Positions 44,506 to 53,011 of a stretch of 64,000 nucleotides of DNA are shown here, piece after piece; the first letter of the stretch is position 1; each line of letters begins with the position of its first letter. The notes beneath the pieces were generated by a model. That model saw only the letters and a list, made by a program, of their open reading frames with translations, did not search any database and had not been told where the DNA came from. The translations under genes and the position numbers were made by a program. Origin of the DNA: Streptomyces sp. NBC_00376 (GTDB lineage Bacteria > Actinomycetota > Actinomycetes > Streptomycetales > Streptomycetaceae); the NCBI RefSeq assembly GCF_036077095.1, contig NZ_CP107960.1, forward strand, positions 248,001 to 312,000, written 5' to 3'.

Positions 44506-46146
44506 ATGAGTGATGCCGACGTGACGGCCGCGGGCGATGCCGGATCCCCGGCCGGGGATCCGCTGGGACTGGCCGACCTGTTCACCGGTGGCGGCGAGCC
44601 GTGGCTGCCGCTGCTCGGACCGTTGATCGAGGCGCAGCCGGGAGCCGCCGACTTCATCGGCCCGAAGCGCAGCCCGGAGGTCGTTCCGGTGCGCGAGCTG
44701 ACGTTCCAGGCGTTGAAGCCGCATCCGCCGGAGAAGTGGAAGGTGGTCGTCTTCGGACAGAACCCCTATCCGCGGGCGGAGAGCGCGACCGGCATCGCGA
44801 TGTTCGACAACACCTTCAACGACTGGAAGGACAGCCAGTTCGGCCGGGTCGTAAGCATCCGCTGCCTCATAAAAGCGGCCGCGATGTGGAAGTACGGCAT
44901 CGTCAAGAAGACCCCGATCGCCGATGTCCGCGCCCTGCTGAAGAAGGAGGGCACGGTTCAGCCGCCCGAGTGGTTCCAGGCGATGCTCACCCAGGGTGTG
45001 CTGCTGCTGAACGCGTCCCTCACGGCGAGCGCGGACGGGGCGATGGCGACCGATCGGCACACGTCGTTCTGGCGGCCCGTGGCCGAGCAGATCGTAGAGG
45101 AGATCCTCCGGGCGAAGCAGGACGCGGTGGAGGAGGACGACCGGGGGGTCGTGTTCGCCTGGTGGGGCGCGCACGCCCGGAGTCTGAAGAGGGTCGTCCA
45201 GCGGCTGGAGAAGAAGTACCCGGGGGTGCAGGTCCGTCACCTGGACCACGCCAATCCGGCCGCGCAGGGGGATCTGTTCTGCGAGGGCGACCACTTCGCC
45301 CAGGTGAACGACGCCTTGGCAGCGGTGGGGGCCGAGCCGGTCGACTGGCTGCCGCAGAAGGGCTGGGACCAGGGGACGGGCGGGGCCGGCGAGCCGGCGG
45401 ACGGTGGTGTCGCGCAGCGGATGGGGGCGTTCATCGCGTCCACGATGGAGTTGCACCAGCTGTATCTGGAACGGCTCACCAGCGTCAAGGACGAGGGCCT
45501 CGTCCTGCCTCCCGTCACCGGGGTGTTCGACACGCCGCTGATGGACTTCCGGAAGGCCGTCGAGCCGGTCTCGCGGGTGCTCGCGTACCTGGACCGGCAC
45601 ATCGATCTGTCGAGCCGTTTCGGGGAGACGAAGGCCGCGGAGGCGCCGTCCGCGGGCGCCTTGTCGGCCGACGCGATCTCGGCCCTCTACCTGTACACGT
45701 GCGAGTCGGGCTTCTACCGCGAGATCAACGCCGTGCTGCGCTCGTCGGACCGCGAGCGCGTGGTGCCGTACCTCCCGTACCTGCGGTTGCTGTTCTCGGC
45801 GATGGAGGCGTTGCCGGCGCAGACGCGGCCGCTGTGGCGTGGTGTGGCGCTGGATCTGCGGTCCCAGTACCCGCTGGGGCGGACGGTGACGTGGTGGGGC
45901 GTGTCGTCGTGCACGTCCGAGCTGGGTGTGGCCCGCGCGTTCCTCGGTGGGCGTGGCCGGCGGACACTCTTCGAGGTGACACCCGCGCGGGCGGTGGGGA
46001 TCCGGCGGTTCTCCGCGTTCACGGGTGAGGAGGAGTACATCCTCGCGCCGGGGACGCAGCTGAAGGTGACGGAGGTGAAGGCCGAGCGTGGGGGTCTGTG
46101 CACCGTACGGCTGACCGAGCTGGAGGGGGCCGGCCTGGTGTCGTGA
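44506..46146 (+). CDS. Fusion of uracil-DNA-glycosylase-like and ADP-ribosyltransferase domains
   Basis: 546 residues from ATG 44506 (GGGAG upstream; TTG 44467 is an alternative). Residues about 30-285 match family-1 UDG: VVFGQNPYP at 82-90 (motif A, usual GQDPYH), LLLNASLT at 166-173, VFAWWGAHARSLK near 216-228 and HLDHANP at 245-251, ending FCEGDHFAQVNDALAAVGAE. The usual catalytic Asp is Asn 86. A helical linker follows. Residues about 390-546 form an R-S-E type mono-ADP-ribosyltransferase: ALYLYTCESGFYREINAVLR, LWRGVALDLR (Arg 445), WWGVSSCTSELGVARAFLG (STS-like 467-471), then FTGEEEYILAPGTQLKVTEV (ExE at 508-510). NAD is the expected donor. With the upstream macro gene this suggests a nucleic-acid or protein ADP-ribosylation toxin or defence module. 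Domain calls are strong; function is inferred. Confidence 0.9.
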   Translation: MSDADVTAAGDAGSPAGDPLGLADLFTGGGEPWLPLLGPLIEAQPGAADFIGPKRSPEVVPVRELTFQALKPHPPEKWKVVVFGQNPYPRAESATGIAMFDNTFNDWKDSQFGRVVSIRCLIKAAAMWKYGIVKKTPIADVRALLKKEGTVQPPEWFQAMLTQGVLLLNASLTASADGAMATDRHTSFWRPVAEQIVEEILRAKQDAVEEDDRGVVFAWWGAHARSLKRVVQRLEKKYPGVQVRHLDHANPAAQGDLFCEGDHFAQVNDALAAVGAEPVDWLPQKGWDQGTGGAGEPADGGVAQRMGAFIASTMELHQLYLERLTSVKDEGLVLPPVTGVFDTPLMDFRKAVEPVSRVLAYLDRHIDLSSRFGETKAAEAPSAGALSADAISALYLYTCESGFYREINAVLRSSDRERVVPYLPYLRLLFSAMEALPAQTRPLWRGVALDLRSQYPLGRTVTWWGVSSCTSELGVARAFLGGRGRRTLFEVTPARAVGIRRFSAFTGEEEYILAPGTQLKVTEVKAERGGLCTVRLTELEGAGLVS

Positions 46147-46286
46147 CGCCCCCGGCCCGGCATACTCCCGGGCTGCCGCTCTCGTTCGCGACGGACATGA
46201 ACCTCGCCGACGCCGACTTCCTCGATATCCGGCGTGACATCGCGGCAGGCGGCGTGCTGCGCAGACGGTAGGGGTAACCGGAACAG

Positions 46287-46326
46287 GCCTGTGGGCCCGT
46301 ACACGGTGGCGTACGGGCCCACAGGC
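46287..46326. terminator. Strong hairpin terminator after the UDG-ART gene
   Basis: Perfect 16-base arms (GCCTGTGGGCCCGTAC and GTACGGGCCCACAGGC) with an eight-base loop, 140 bases after the stop. It separates the macro/UDG-ART unit from the convergent histidine-kinase remnant. No U-run follows, as is common in Streptomyces. Confidence 0.7.
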
Positions 46327-46569
46327 GGAGTACCGCTTCCGGATGTGGCCGCGAAGCAGTACCCGATGGGCCGACGGCGTTCCACATCCCCGGAAGGGGG
46401 CACGGAGCGACTGACGGCTTGTCAGAACATGTGCGTCATGGGTCTGCATCCGTCGAACCCGTCCCTGCCCCGCACAGGTCACCGACGCCGGCGTGCTCCG
46501 CGACCTCACCACCCACGGCCTCTCACCGAAGGCGGGCACTGTCACGTCGGCAAATGGCGTAGGAGGAAC

Positions 46570-47440
46570 TCACCCGGCGGGTGGGCCTGCATGTCCGACG
46601 GGTTCAGGAAGCGCGACAGCGCCGGGGACCGGGCTGAGAGAGGCCGACTGCTGCTTGCCCTCGGGGGTGCGCAGCACACCGAGCATCCGGCGCATGTCGT
46701 TCAATGCGGTGCAGCTCGTACGTTCGGTGAGCTGCACCGCGTCGTGCGCCTCCTGCGGTCCGACGTGCAGGACATGGTCGGCGACACCGGCCTTGACCGC
46801 GATCAGGCCCATGCTGTGGGTGACGACGTCGTGCAGTTCGCGGCCGACCCGCAGACGTTCCTCCGTGACGGCTCGCTGCGCGAGCTGCTCCACCGCTCGG
46901 ATGGCGAACTCACATCTCTGCCGCGCGGCCCGTCCCAGCTGCCATGCACCGAGCAACGCGGTGAAGCCGAGCAGTAGCAGCCCCGGGTCGCCGCGCCACC
47001 AGTACGTGTCGCCCGCGTGCGTCAGCTCCGGCGGAACCGGCCAGGGACAGGGCCGCCAGCGCCGGTCCGGGCAGCCACCGCTGCCACCAACCGTGTGACG
47101 GCACCGTGAGGGCGACGATGTACATGGCGAACGCCGCCGCCAGGAACGGGTCCCAGGTGGCGTCCCGTGCTACGGCGACGACGGTCACCGCCAGCACGAA
47201 CACGAGCACGGGCAACGGCCAGATCCGCCGTACGGCGACGGGCGCGCCGACCACCGCGATGAGGACGAGCCGCTCCCACGGCACCGGGGCCGGGGAGAGT
47301 GCCGTGGACGATGGCGCAACGGCCGTCGAGGCGGTCAGTAACAGTGTGGCCGCATAGACGAATACGAACGCGCAGTCCAGAGCGAGGTGTTGGCGTCGGA
47401 TCAGCCGCCTGGCCGGGATCGGATGGTGGTCCGGGTCCAC
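46570..47440 (-). pseudogene. Sensor histidine kinase (NarL-type), frameshifted and truncated
   Basis: From 47440 the frame gives four membrane segments (CAFVFVYAATLLLTASTAVA, LVLIAVVGAPVAVRR, LPVLVFVLAVTVVAVA, FLAAAFAMYIVALTVP). After a shift near 47030 the second frame shows QLAQRAVTEERLRVGRELHD then VVTHSMGLIAVKAGVADHVL, the HisKA_3 phospho-acceptor region, and NDMRRMLGVLR. The ATPase domain is missing and no response regulator follows, so signalling function is lost. It was probably partner to the broken ABC gene next door. Confidence 0.85.
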
Positions 47441-47536
47441 CTCAGTAGTAATTGCTCGCGCCTCTCGACCTATTCAGGCGCAGGGCCCGCCATCTCTGTC
47501 CGGCAGTTGAACCTGGCGCTCCTCCCAGGGGCGGAG

Positions 47537-47584
47537 ACACAGGCTCCTGTGCTGGCCTCCTCCACCCGTGGGTGGAGGAGGCCA
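47537..47584. repeat. Two adjacent perfect hairpins, one with a 16-base stem
   Basis: CACAGG-CT-CCTGTG at 47537-47550 is followed at once by CTGGCCTCCTCCACCC-GT-GGGTGGAGGAGGCCAG at 47551-47584. The second is a near-continuous palindrome of 34 bases. They lie between the divergent kinase and ABC pseudogenes, so a simple terminator role is not obvious; a regulator site or a relic of element ends is possible. Confidence 0.6.
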
Positions 47585-47635
47585 GTAGGTCCCGGGCCGG
47601 ATGCGGCGGGGCCTGTCGTCCGGAACATCGCCGAC

Positions 47636-48240
47636 GTGATCGAGGTGACCGACCTGGCCAAGCGCTACGGGCACACCACGGCGGTGGACGGGCTCAGCTT
47701 CCGGGTACGGCCCGGCCGGGTGACCGGTTTCCTGGGCCCCAACGGCGCCGGAAAGTCCACCACGATGGGCATGATGCTGGGCTTGGACCGGCCGTCCGCC
47801 GGCCAGGTGCGAATCGACGGCGCACCGTACCGACAGTTGCGCGATGCGCTGCGTCGGGTGGGCGCTCTGCTCGACACCGGGGCCGTGCACCCCGGCCGGA
47901 CCGCACTGAACCATCTGCGGTGCCTGGCCCGGAGCAACCGGATCCTGGCACGCCGTGTGCATGAGGTGATCGAGCCGGCCGTGCTGGCGGGCGCCGCGCC
48001 GACGGATGGGGACGTTGTCGCTGGGTATGGCCCAACGGCTGGGAGTCGCTGCGGCGTTGCTCGGCGATCCGGCCGTCGTGGTGCTCGACGAGCTGGTCAA
48101 CGGGATCGATCCGGAGGGCGTCCTGTGGATCCGGCGCCCTCACTGGGGCCTGACGGCCGAGGGGCGCACCGTCCTGATCTCCAGTCACCTGATGAGCGAG
48201 GCGGCACTCATCGTCGACCACCTGGTCCTGATCGGCCGCG
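47636..48240 (+). pseudogene. ABC transporter ATP-binding protein, frameshifted
   Basis: The first frame has EVTDLAKRYGHTTAVDGLSF and the Walker A GFLGPNGAGKSTTMGMMLGL; after a frame change near 47985 the second frame has LSLGMAQRLGVAAALLGD (a damaged signature, usually LSxGMxQRL) and the Walker B VVVLDELVNGIDPEGVLWIR, with Glu-Leu in place of Glu-Pro, then TVLISSHLMSEAALIVDHLV. The frame then dissolves. It was a drug- or bacitracin-type exporter ATPase; not functional. Confidence 0.85.
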
Positions 48241-48493
48241 GCCGGGGCGGCCATCGGTTTGCCTGCCCGGATCAGGGCATCGAACTGTTCGCCGACGGAA
48301 CGGATCCGGTCGGCGAGGACGGCAGGGACGGCGCTCTTGGCGACGTCATCCGACGCCGGCGAGGTAGGCACAACAAGGGCAGCTGGGCCCGATAGCGGAA
48401 ATGCTGATCGCGGGCGTCCCTGACCCTGCCGAAGCAGCATCAGCTTCCGACTGCTGCCCCTCCGCCCGACACTGGCAGTGCCTCTGCCCCTAG

Positions 48494-49937
48494 TAGGGCT
48501 TTGTTAGGTACCCCGATTGATCATCTCCAGATAGGTTGTGATGTTCTTTCAGGTGTGACGCCCGAGGAGATGGACACGGTCCGCACACGCTTGGAGGCGT
48601 TCGCGGCGGAGATGCTCGGTTCTCTGGCCCGGCGGGATCAGCGAGCCAAGGGCGAGCTGTACCTGCGCGGGCTGATGCTGGACGGCAAGCGCAAGTCGAT
48701 GCAGCCGATGGCCGAGCGCCTGGGCGTGGACCACCAGCAGCTCCAGCAGTTCGTGGCCTCCTCGACCTGGGACTGGGCCAAGGTCCGTGAGCGGCTGGCT
48801 CGTTGGGCTGCCGCTCACATCTCGCCGGAGGCGTACGCGATCGACGATGTGGGCTTTCCCAAGGACGGCTACGACTCACCGGGTGTGGCGCGGATGTACT
48901 GCGGTGCGCTGGGAAAGCGCGGCAACTGCCAGATCGGCGTCAGCGTCAATCTGGTCAGCGACCACGCTTCCTCGGCGGTCAACTGGCGCCTGTTTCTGCC
49001 CGAGAGCTGGGACGACACCAAGAACACCGGCGATGCGCTGCTGACCGGGGCGATCCAGCGCCGACGCGCCAAGGCGGCCATCCCCGACAGCGAGCGGCAC
49101 AGGGAGAAGTGGCGCCTGGCCCTGGACATGCTCGACGAGGTCCGCGAGGGCTGGGAACTTCCTGACCTGCCGGTGGTCGCCGACGCCGGATACGGCGACG
49201 CGACCGGCTTCCGCGAGGGCCTGACCGAGCGCGACCTGGCCTACGCCGTCGCGGTCAAGGGCACCACCACCGCCTACCCGGGCGACGCCGTCCCCGAGCG
49301 CCCGCCCTACAGCGGCCAGGGCCGCCCGCCCGGACCGGCCTACCCCGGTCAGCACAGCACTCTGCGCCAACTCGTCCTGGACACAGGGCGATCGGCGGCA
49401 CGAACCGTGACCTGGCGCCAGGGAAGCAAGACCACGAAGCACAATCCCCGCGCCGAGATGCGCTCGCGGTTCCTGGCACTGCGGGTCCGACCCGCAAACC
49501 GGACGATCCGCCGCGCCGTCGACGGCTCCCTGCCCGAGTGCTGGCTGCTGGCCGAATGGCCGCCCGGCGCCGCCGAGCCCACCGACTACTGGCTCTCCAC
49601 CCTGCCTGCCGAGACCCCGCTGCGCGAACTGGTCCGCATCGCCAAGATCCGCTGGCGCGTTGAACACGACTACCGCGAGCTCAAGGACGGTCTGGGCCTG
49701 GACCACTTCGAGGGCCGCAACTTCCCCGGCTGGCACCGCCACGTCACCCTCGCCTCCCTCGCCCAGGCGTTCTGCACCATGCTCAGGCTCGACCCAAAAG
49801 CGCCTGCGCCGGCCTGACCCTCTACGCGGTCCTCCGCGCGCTTCAGGCCCTCCTGGCCACCTGGACCGGCGCCTGCTCGATATGCGGCCAACCCGCACCA
49901 ACACCAGAACCACACCACAGGACCTAACAAAGCCCTA
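48494..49937 (+). mobile_element. Complete IS701-family insertion sequence (copy B)
   Basis: 1444 bases with inverted ends TAGGGCTTTGTTAGGT, flanked by direct CTAG copies (48490-48493 and 49938-49941). It carries one intact transposase gene. Inserted between the ABC pseudogene and the response regulator gene. Confidence 0.9.
48555..49817 (+). CDS. IS701-family DDE transposase
   Basis: 420 residues from GTG 48555; in-frame TTG 48501 and GTG 48537 are alternatives within or near the inverted repeat. RDQRAKGELYLRGLMLDGKR, AYAIDDVGFPKDGYDSPGVA (first Asp), SSAVNWRLFLPESWDDT, PVVADAGYGDATGFREGLTE (second Asp), RVEHDYRELKDGLGLDHFEG (Glu) and HVTLASLAQAFCTML are present. Intact and full length, so potentially active. 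Confidence 0.93.
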   Translation: MTPEEMDTVRTRLEAFAAEMLGSLARRDQRAKGELYLRGLMLDGKRKSMQPMAERLGVDHQQLQQFVASSTWDWAKVRERLARWAAAHISPEAYAIDDVGFPKDGYDSPGVARMYCGALGKRGNCQIGVSVNLVSDHASSAVNWRLFLPESWDDTKNTGDALLTGAIQRRRAKAAIPDSERHREKWRLALDMLDEVREGWELPDLPVVADAGYGDATGFREGLTERDLAYAVAVKGTTTAYPGDAVPERPPYSGQGRPPGPAYPGQHSTLRQLVLDTGRSAARTVTWRQGSKTTKHNPRAEMRSRFLALRVRPANRTIRRAVDGSLPECWLLAEWPPGAAEPTDYWLSTLPAETPLRELVRIAKIRWRVEHDYRELKDGLGLDHFEGRNFPGWHRHVTLASLAQAFCTMLRLDPKAPAPA

Positions 49938-50052
49938 CTAGGTTCTCGACGGACTCACGCACTCACTCGCTCAGGATTCACCGCGAAGTTCTGCTCGCTT
50001 GCGGGGCGCCAGTGGCTCGTGGGGCGCTGATCCAATATTCTCGGCTTCGGGT

Positions 50053-50751
50053 CTACGTCTGCTCGGTGGACTGTTGTGCGGCCTCGCGGGCGCCGGCGCT
50101 GACCAGTCCTGTCTCGTAGGCGACGATGACGGCCTGGACACGGTCGCGGAGTCCGAGCTTGGCGAGGATACGGGCCACGTGCGTCTTGACGGTCGCCTCG
50201 GCGAGGTGGAGGCGGGTGGCGAGTTCGGCGTTGCTCAGTCCTCGGGCCAGCAGGCCGAAGACCTCCAGTTCGCGCGGGGTGAGTGAGGCGAGGTCGCGGT
50301 GGAGGGCGGCGGTGTCACTGCCGCGCTGAGTGAACCGTTGCACGAGGCGGCGGGTGATGGTGGGCGCGAGGAGAGCGTCGCCGGCGCGGACCGTGCGAAC
50401 AGCGGCGGTCAGTTGCTCGGGGGTGACATCCTTCAGGAGGAAGCCGCTGGCCCCGGCGGACAACGCCGCGTAGACGTACCGGTCGAGGGCGAAGGTGGTC
50501 AGGATGATCACGCGGGGTTCGTCAGTGGCGTCGGTGAGGATGCGGCGGGTGGCTTCCAGGCCGTCCATCTCGGGCATCCGGATATCCGTCAGGACCACGT
50601 CGGGACGTGTGCGGCGGACCGCTTCGACCGCTTCGGTTCCGTTGGTCGCCTCGGCAACGACGTCGAAGCCGGCGGCGCCGAGGATCAACCGGAATCCCGT
50701 ACGGACCAGCGTCTGATCGTCGGCGAGGAGCACACGCAGCGGATCGGTCAC
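50053..50751 (-). CDS. NarL-family response regulator
   Basis: 232 residues. Receiver domain with Asp 56 in VVLTDIRMPEMDG, acidic pair LLADDQ near residue 11, and the Lys in LLKDVTPEQL. The C-terminal LuxR-type helix-turn-helix is LTPRELEVFGLLARGLSNAE, LATRLHLAEATVKTHVARIL. It overlaps the upstream kinase gene by four bases (ATGA), so the two are translationally coupled. It probably controls the divergent ABC transporter genes at 52274, as in many actinobacterial drug- or lipid-stress systems. Confidence 0.95.
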   Translation of the reverse strand: MTDPLRVLLADDQTLVRTGFRLILGAAGFDVVAEATNGTEAVEAVRRTRPDVVLTDIRMPEMDGLEATRRILTDATDEPRVIILTTFALDRYVYAALSAGASGFLLKDVTPEQLTAAVRTVRAGDALLAPTITRRLVQRFTQRGSDTAALHRDLASLTPRELEVFGLLARGLSNAELATRLHLAEATVKTHVARILAKLGLRDRVQAVIVAYETGLVSAGAREAAQQSTEQT

Positions 50752-52112
50752 AGTGTCTCCAAGGGGAGCAGGGCCTCCACACGGTAACCGCCGGTCAGGC
50801 GTCGGCCGGTGTTCAGGGTTCCGTCGTAGACAGCGAGACGCTCGCGGAGGCCGATCAGGCCCTGGCCGCTTCCGGCGTTCGCACTCTCGCCCGGGTGTCC
50901 CCCGGCGTCGGTGACTTCCACCCGGAGCTGTTCCGGGCGGTACTCGACGGTCACGGCGGCGGTGGCGCCGGAAGCGTGCTTCACGGTGTTGGTGAGGGCT
51001 TCCTGGACGACGCGGTAGGCGGCAAGTTCGAGGCCGGGCGGGAGGGAACGGGGCGGGCCGGTCACGGTCAGGTCGACGGGCAGTCCGGTGTCCCGGACCC
51101 GTCCGACCAGCGTCTCCAGCTGATCCAGGCCGGGCTGCGGGGTCAGCTCCGCCGCCGTGCCCGCCAGGTCTGCGCCTGTGTCCGGTTCCTCGTCCTCGTC
51201 GGCCATGGTGAGCAGTCCCATGACGTGGCGTAGCTCGATCATGGCCGCCCGGCCGCCCGCTTCGACGGCGAGCAGCGCCTCGGCGGCCTGCTCGGGTGAG
51301 GTTTTCATGATCGTTCGGGCGGCGCCCGCCTGGATGACCATCACGCTGACGTTGTGCGTGACGACGTCGTGCAGTTCGCGGGCGATCCTGGCCCGTTCGT
51401 GCTCGACGGCCCGGCGCAGCGCCTCAGTCTGTTCGTGTTCCAGGGCGGTGAGCCGGCTGCGGCCCTCGTCGGTTCGGAGTTTCCAGGTACGCAGGCCGAC
51501 GGCGGCAACGGCCATCGGGGCCAGGATCAGCAAAGCGATGTACTCGTTGGGGACGATCGGTGTCACCGAGTTCCCCGCGGTGCCGACCAGGACGGTCGAC
51601 ACCGGCAGCGCCGCCAGGGTCGCCGCCCTGTACGGGCTGTAAACGGCGGCGCTGTAGACGGCGATGACGAACGCGTAGAAGGTCAGCCGCAGGACGCTTT
51701 GCGGTGTCGCCAGTGTCGCGGCGGTCACGATGCACAGCACGGCGAGCGGGTAGCGGCGGCGCAGTGCCAGGGCACCCGAGGCGATGCTCGCGAGGGTCAC
51801 CATGAAGGCCATGCCGCCGAGGCCGGACAGGCGAGGCACGACGCGCTCCACGCCGGGTGCGATCTCGCGCACCACGATGTTGCCGGCGTTGTCGATGCCG
51901 TAGTAGATGGTGGTGATTCCAAGTGCCAGTGCCACCAGCACGTCGAACTGCCAGGCGCGCCGGGTGGGGCGCAGCGGTGGACCGCTCGGAAGCCTGGCGT
52001 CGCGGAGAGTGCGGCGGGCGAGATCCCGCAGCTGCTCCACCTCGGTGCGTACGTTCATCACCGGTTCATTGTCGCCGCGGCGTGGACCCGCGGAGTCCGT
52101 CCTGGTGGTCAT
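50748..52112 (-). CDS. Sensor histidine kinase (HisKA_3 type)
   Basis: 454 residues from ATG 52112; GTG 52118 and ATG 52058 are alternatives, with no clear ribosome site to decide. About five membrane segments come first (WQFDVLVALALGITTIYYGI, LGGMAFMVTLASIASGALAL, LTFYAFVIAVYSAAVYS, YIALLILAPMAVAAVGL). The phospho-acceptor helix is ERARIARELHDVVTHNVSVM. The ATPase domain has ELAAYRVVQEALTNTVKHA (N box) and GQGLIGLRERL (G box). It senses an envelope or membrane signal and pairs with the following NarL-type regulator. Divergent from the ABC transporter it likely regulates. Confidence 0.93.
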   Translation of the reverse strand: MTTRTDSAGPRRGDNEPVMNVRTEVEQLRDLARRTLRDARLPSGPPLRPTRRAWQFDVLVALALGITTIYYGIDNAGNIVVREIAPGVERVVPRLSGLGGMAFMVTLASIASGALALRRRYPLAVLCIVTAATLATPQSVLRLTFYAFVIAVYSAAVYSPYRAATLAALPVSTVLVGTAGNSVTPIVPNEYIALLILAPMAVAAVGLRTWKLRTDEGRSRLTALEHEQTEALRRAVEHERARIARELHDVVTHNVSVMVIQAGAARTIMKTSPEQAAEALLAVEAGGRAAMIELRHVMGLLTMADEDEEPDTGADLAGTAAELTPQPGLDQLETLVGRVRDTGLPVDLTVTGPPRSLPPGLELAAYRVVQEALTNTVKHASGATAAVTVEYRPEQLRVEVTDAGGHPGESANAGSGQGLIGLRERLAVYDGTLNTGRRLTGGYRVEALLPLETL

Positions 52113-52273
52113 TGCCACAGCCCCGGATACATCACCTGCCTACATCGCAGGGACGACGCTTTTGCGGGCTCATCCCGACGTGGTACCGCAATGGGTTCGG
52201 GCGGGCGACGCGTGCAAGCCCGGCTCGCTCTTAGCGTTCACGCAGCCAACTTCCCGTATCCAAGGAGCCTTTC

Positions 52274-53011
52274 GTGACCATGCCGGTGATCGAACTGCGC
52301 TGGGTGAACCGCCGATACGACGACGGTCCGCCTGCTCTGCACGGGGCGTCGCTGACTGTGCAGCCCGGAGAGGCCGTAGCGATCCTGGGCCCTTCCGGCA
52401 GTGGCAAGTCCACGCTGCTCAATCTGATCGCGGGCCTGGACCGGCCCGACACGGGGACCGTCACTGTGGATGGCGTGCGGGTGGACCAGTTGAGCGAGGC
52501 CGGATCGGCGCTCTACCGGCGGTCCAGAATCGGGATGGTCTTCCAGTTCTTCAACCTGCTCGACGATCTGACCGTCGCCGACAACATCGGACTGCCCGCG
52601 CGCCTGGCGGGTATGACACGCGGCGCGGCAGGCAGCCGGGCGGCGGAACTCCTTCAGCTGCTGGGCATCGACCGGCACGCCCGCACCTACCCGGGGCGGC
52701 TGTCGGGCGGCGAGCGGCAGCGCGTCGCAGTGGCCCGCGCGTTGATGAACCGGCCGGCGCTGCTCCTGGCCGACGAGCCGACCGGGGCCCTGGACACGGC
52801 CGCCGGAGAAGACGTCAGCAGGCTGCTCACCGACCTCAATGCGGAGGGCCAGACCGTCGTCGTGGTCACCCACGACCTGGCTCTGGCCCGGTCATGCACG
52901 AACCGTACAGTCCGGATCGCCGACGGCCGGATCACCGAAGACATCCGGTTCCGGGCCGCCGCCACAGGAGCCACCACCTCGGAAGCCACCACCTCGGAAG
53001 CCGTCCGATGA
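52274..53011 (+). CDS. ABC transporter ATP-binding protein (LolD/MacB-like)
   Basis: 245 residues; AAGGAG precedes the GTG. Walker A GPSGSGKST at 39-47, Q-loop FQFFNLLDDLTVADNIGLPA, signature LSGGERQRVAVARALM, Walker B LLLADEPTGALD and switch His in VVVVTHDLALA are all intact. This is the FtsE/LolD/MacB clade, which works with FtsX-like permeases in mechanotransmission, lipid or drug export. The C-terminus has a near-perfect GATTSEATTSEA repeat. Its TGA overlaps the permease ATG (ATGA). Confidence 0.95.
   Translation: MTMPVIELRWVNRRYDDGPPALHGASLTVQPGEAVAILGPSGSGKSTLLNLIAGLDRPDTGTVTVDGVRVDQLSEAGSALYRRSRIGMVFQFFNLLDDLTVADNIGLPARLAGMTRGAAGSRAAELLQLLGIDRHARTYPGRLSGGERQRVAVARALMNRPALLLADEPTGALDTAAGEDVSRLLTDLNAEGQTVVVVTHDLALARSCTNRTVRIADGRITEDIRFRAAATGATTSEATTSEAVR

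Noticed and set aside
44347..46545. 732-codon minus-strand open frame across the UDG-ART gene
   Set aside because: His/Arg/Pro/Leu-rich shadow; the plus strand has clear UDG and ART motifs and the start/stop signals.
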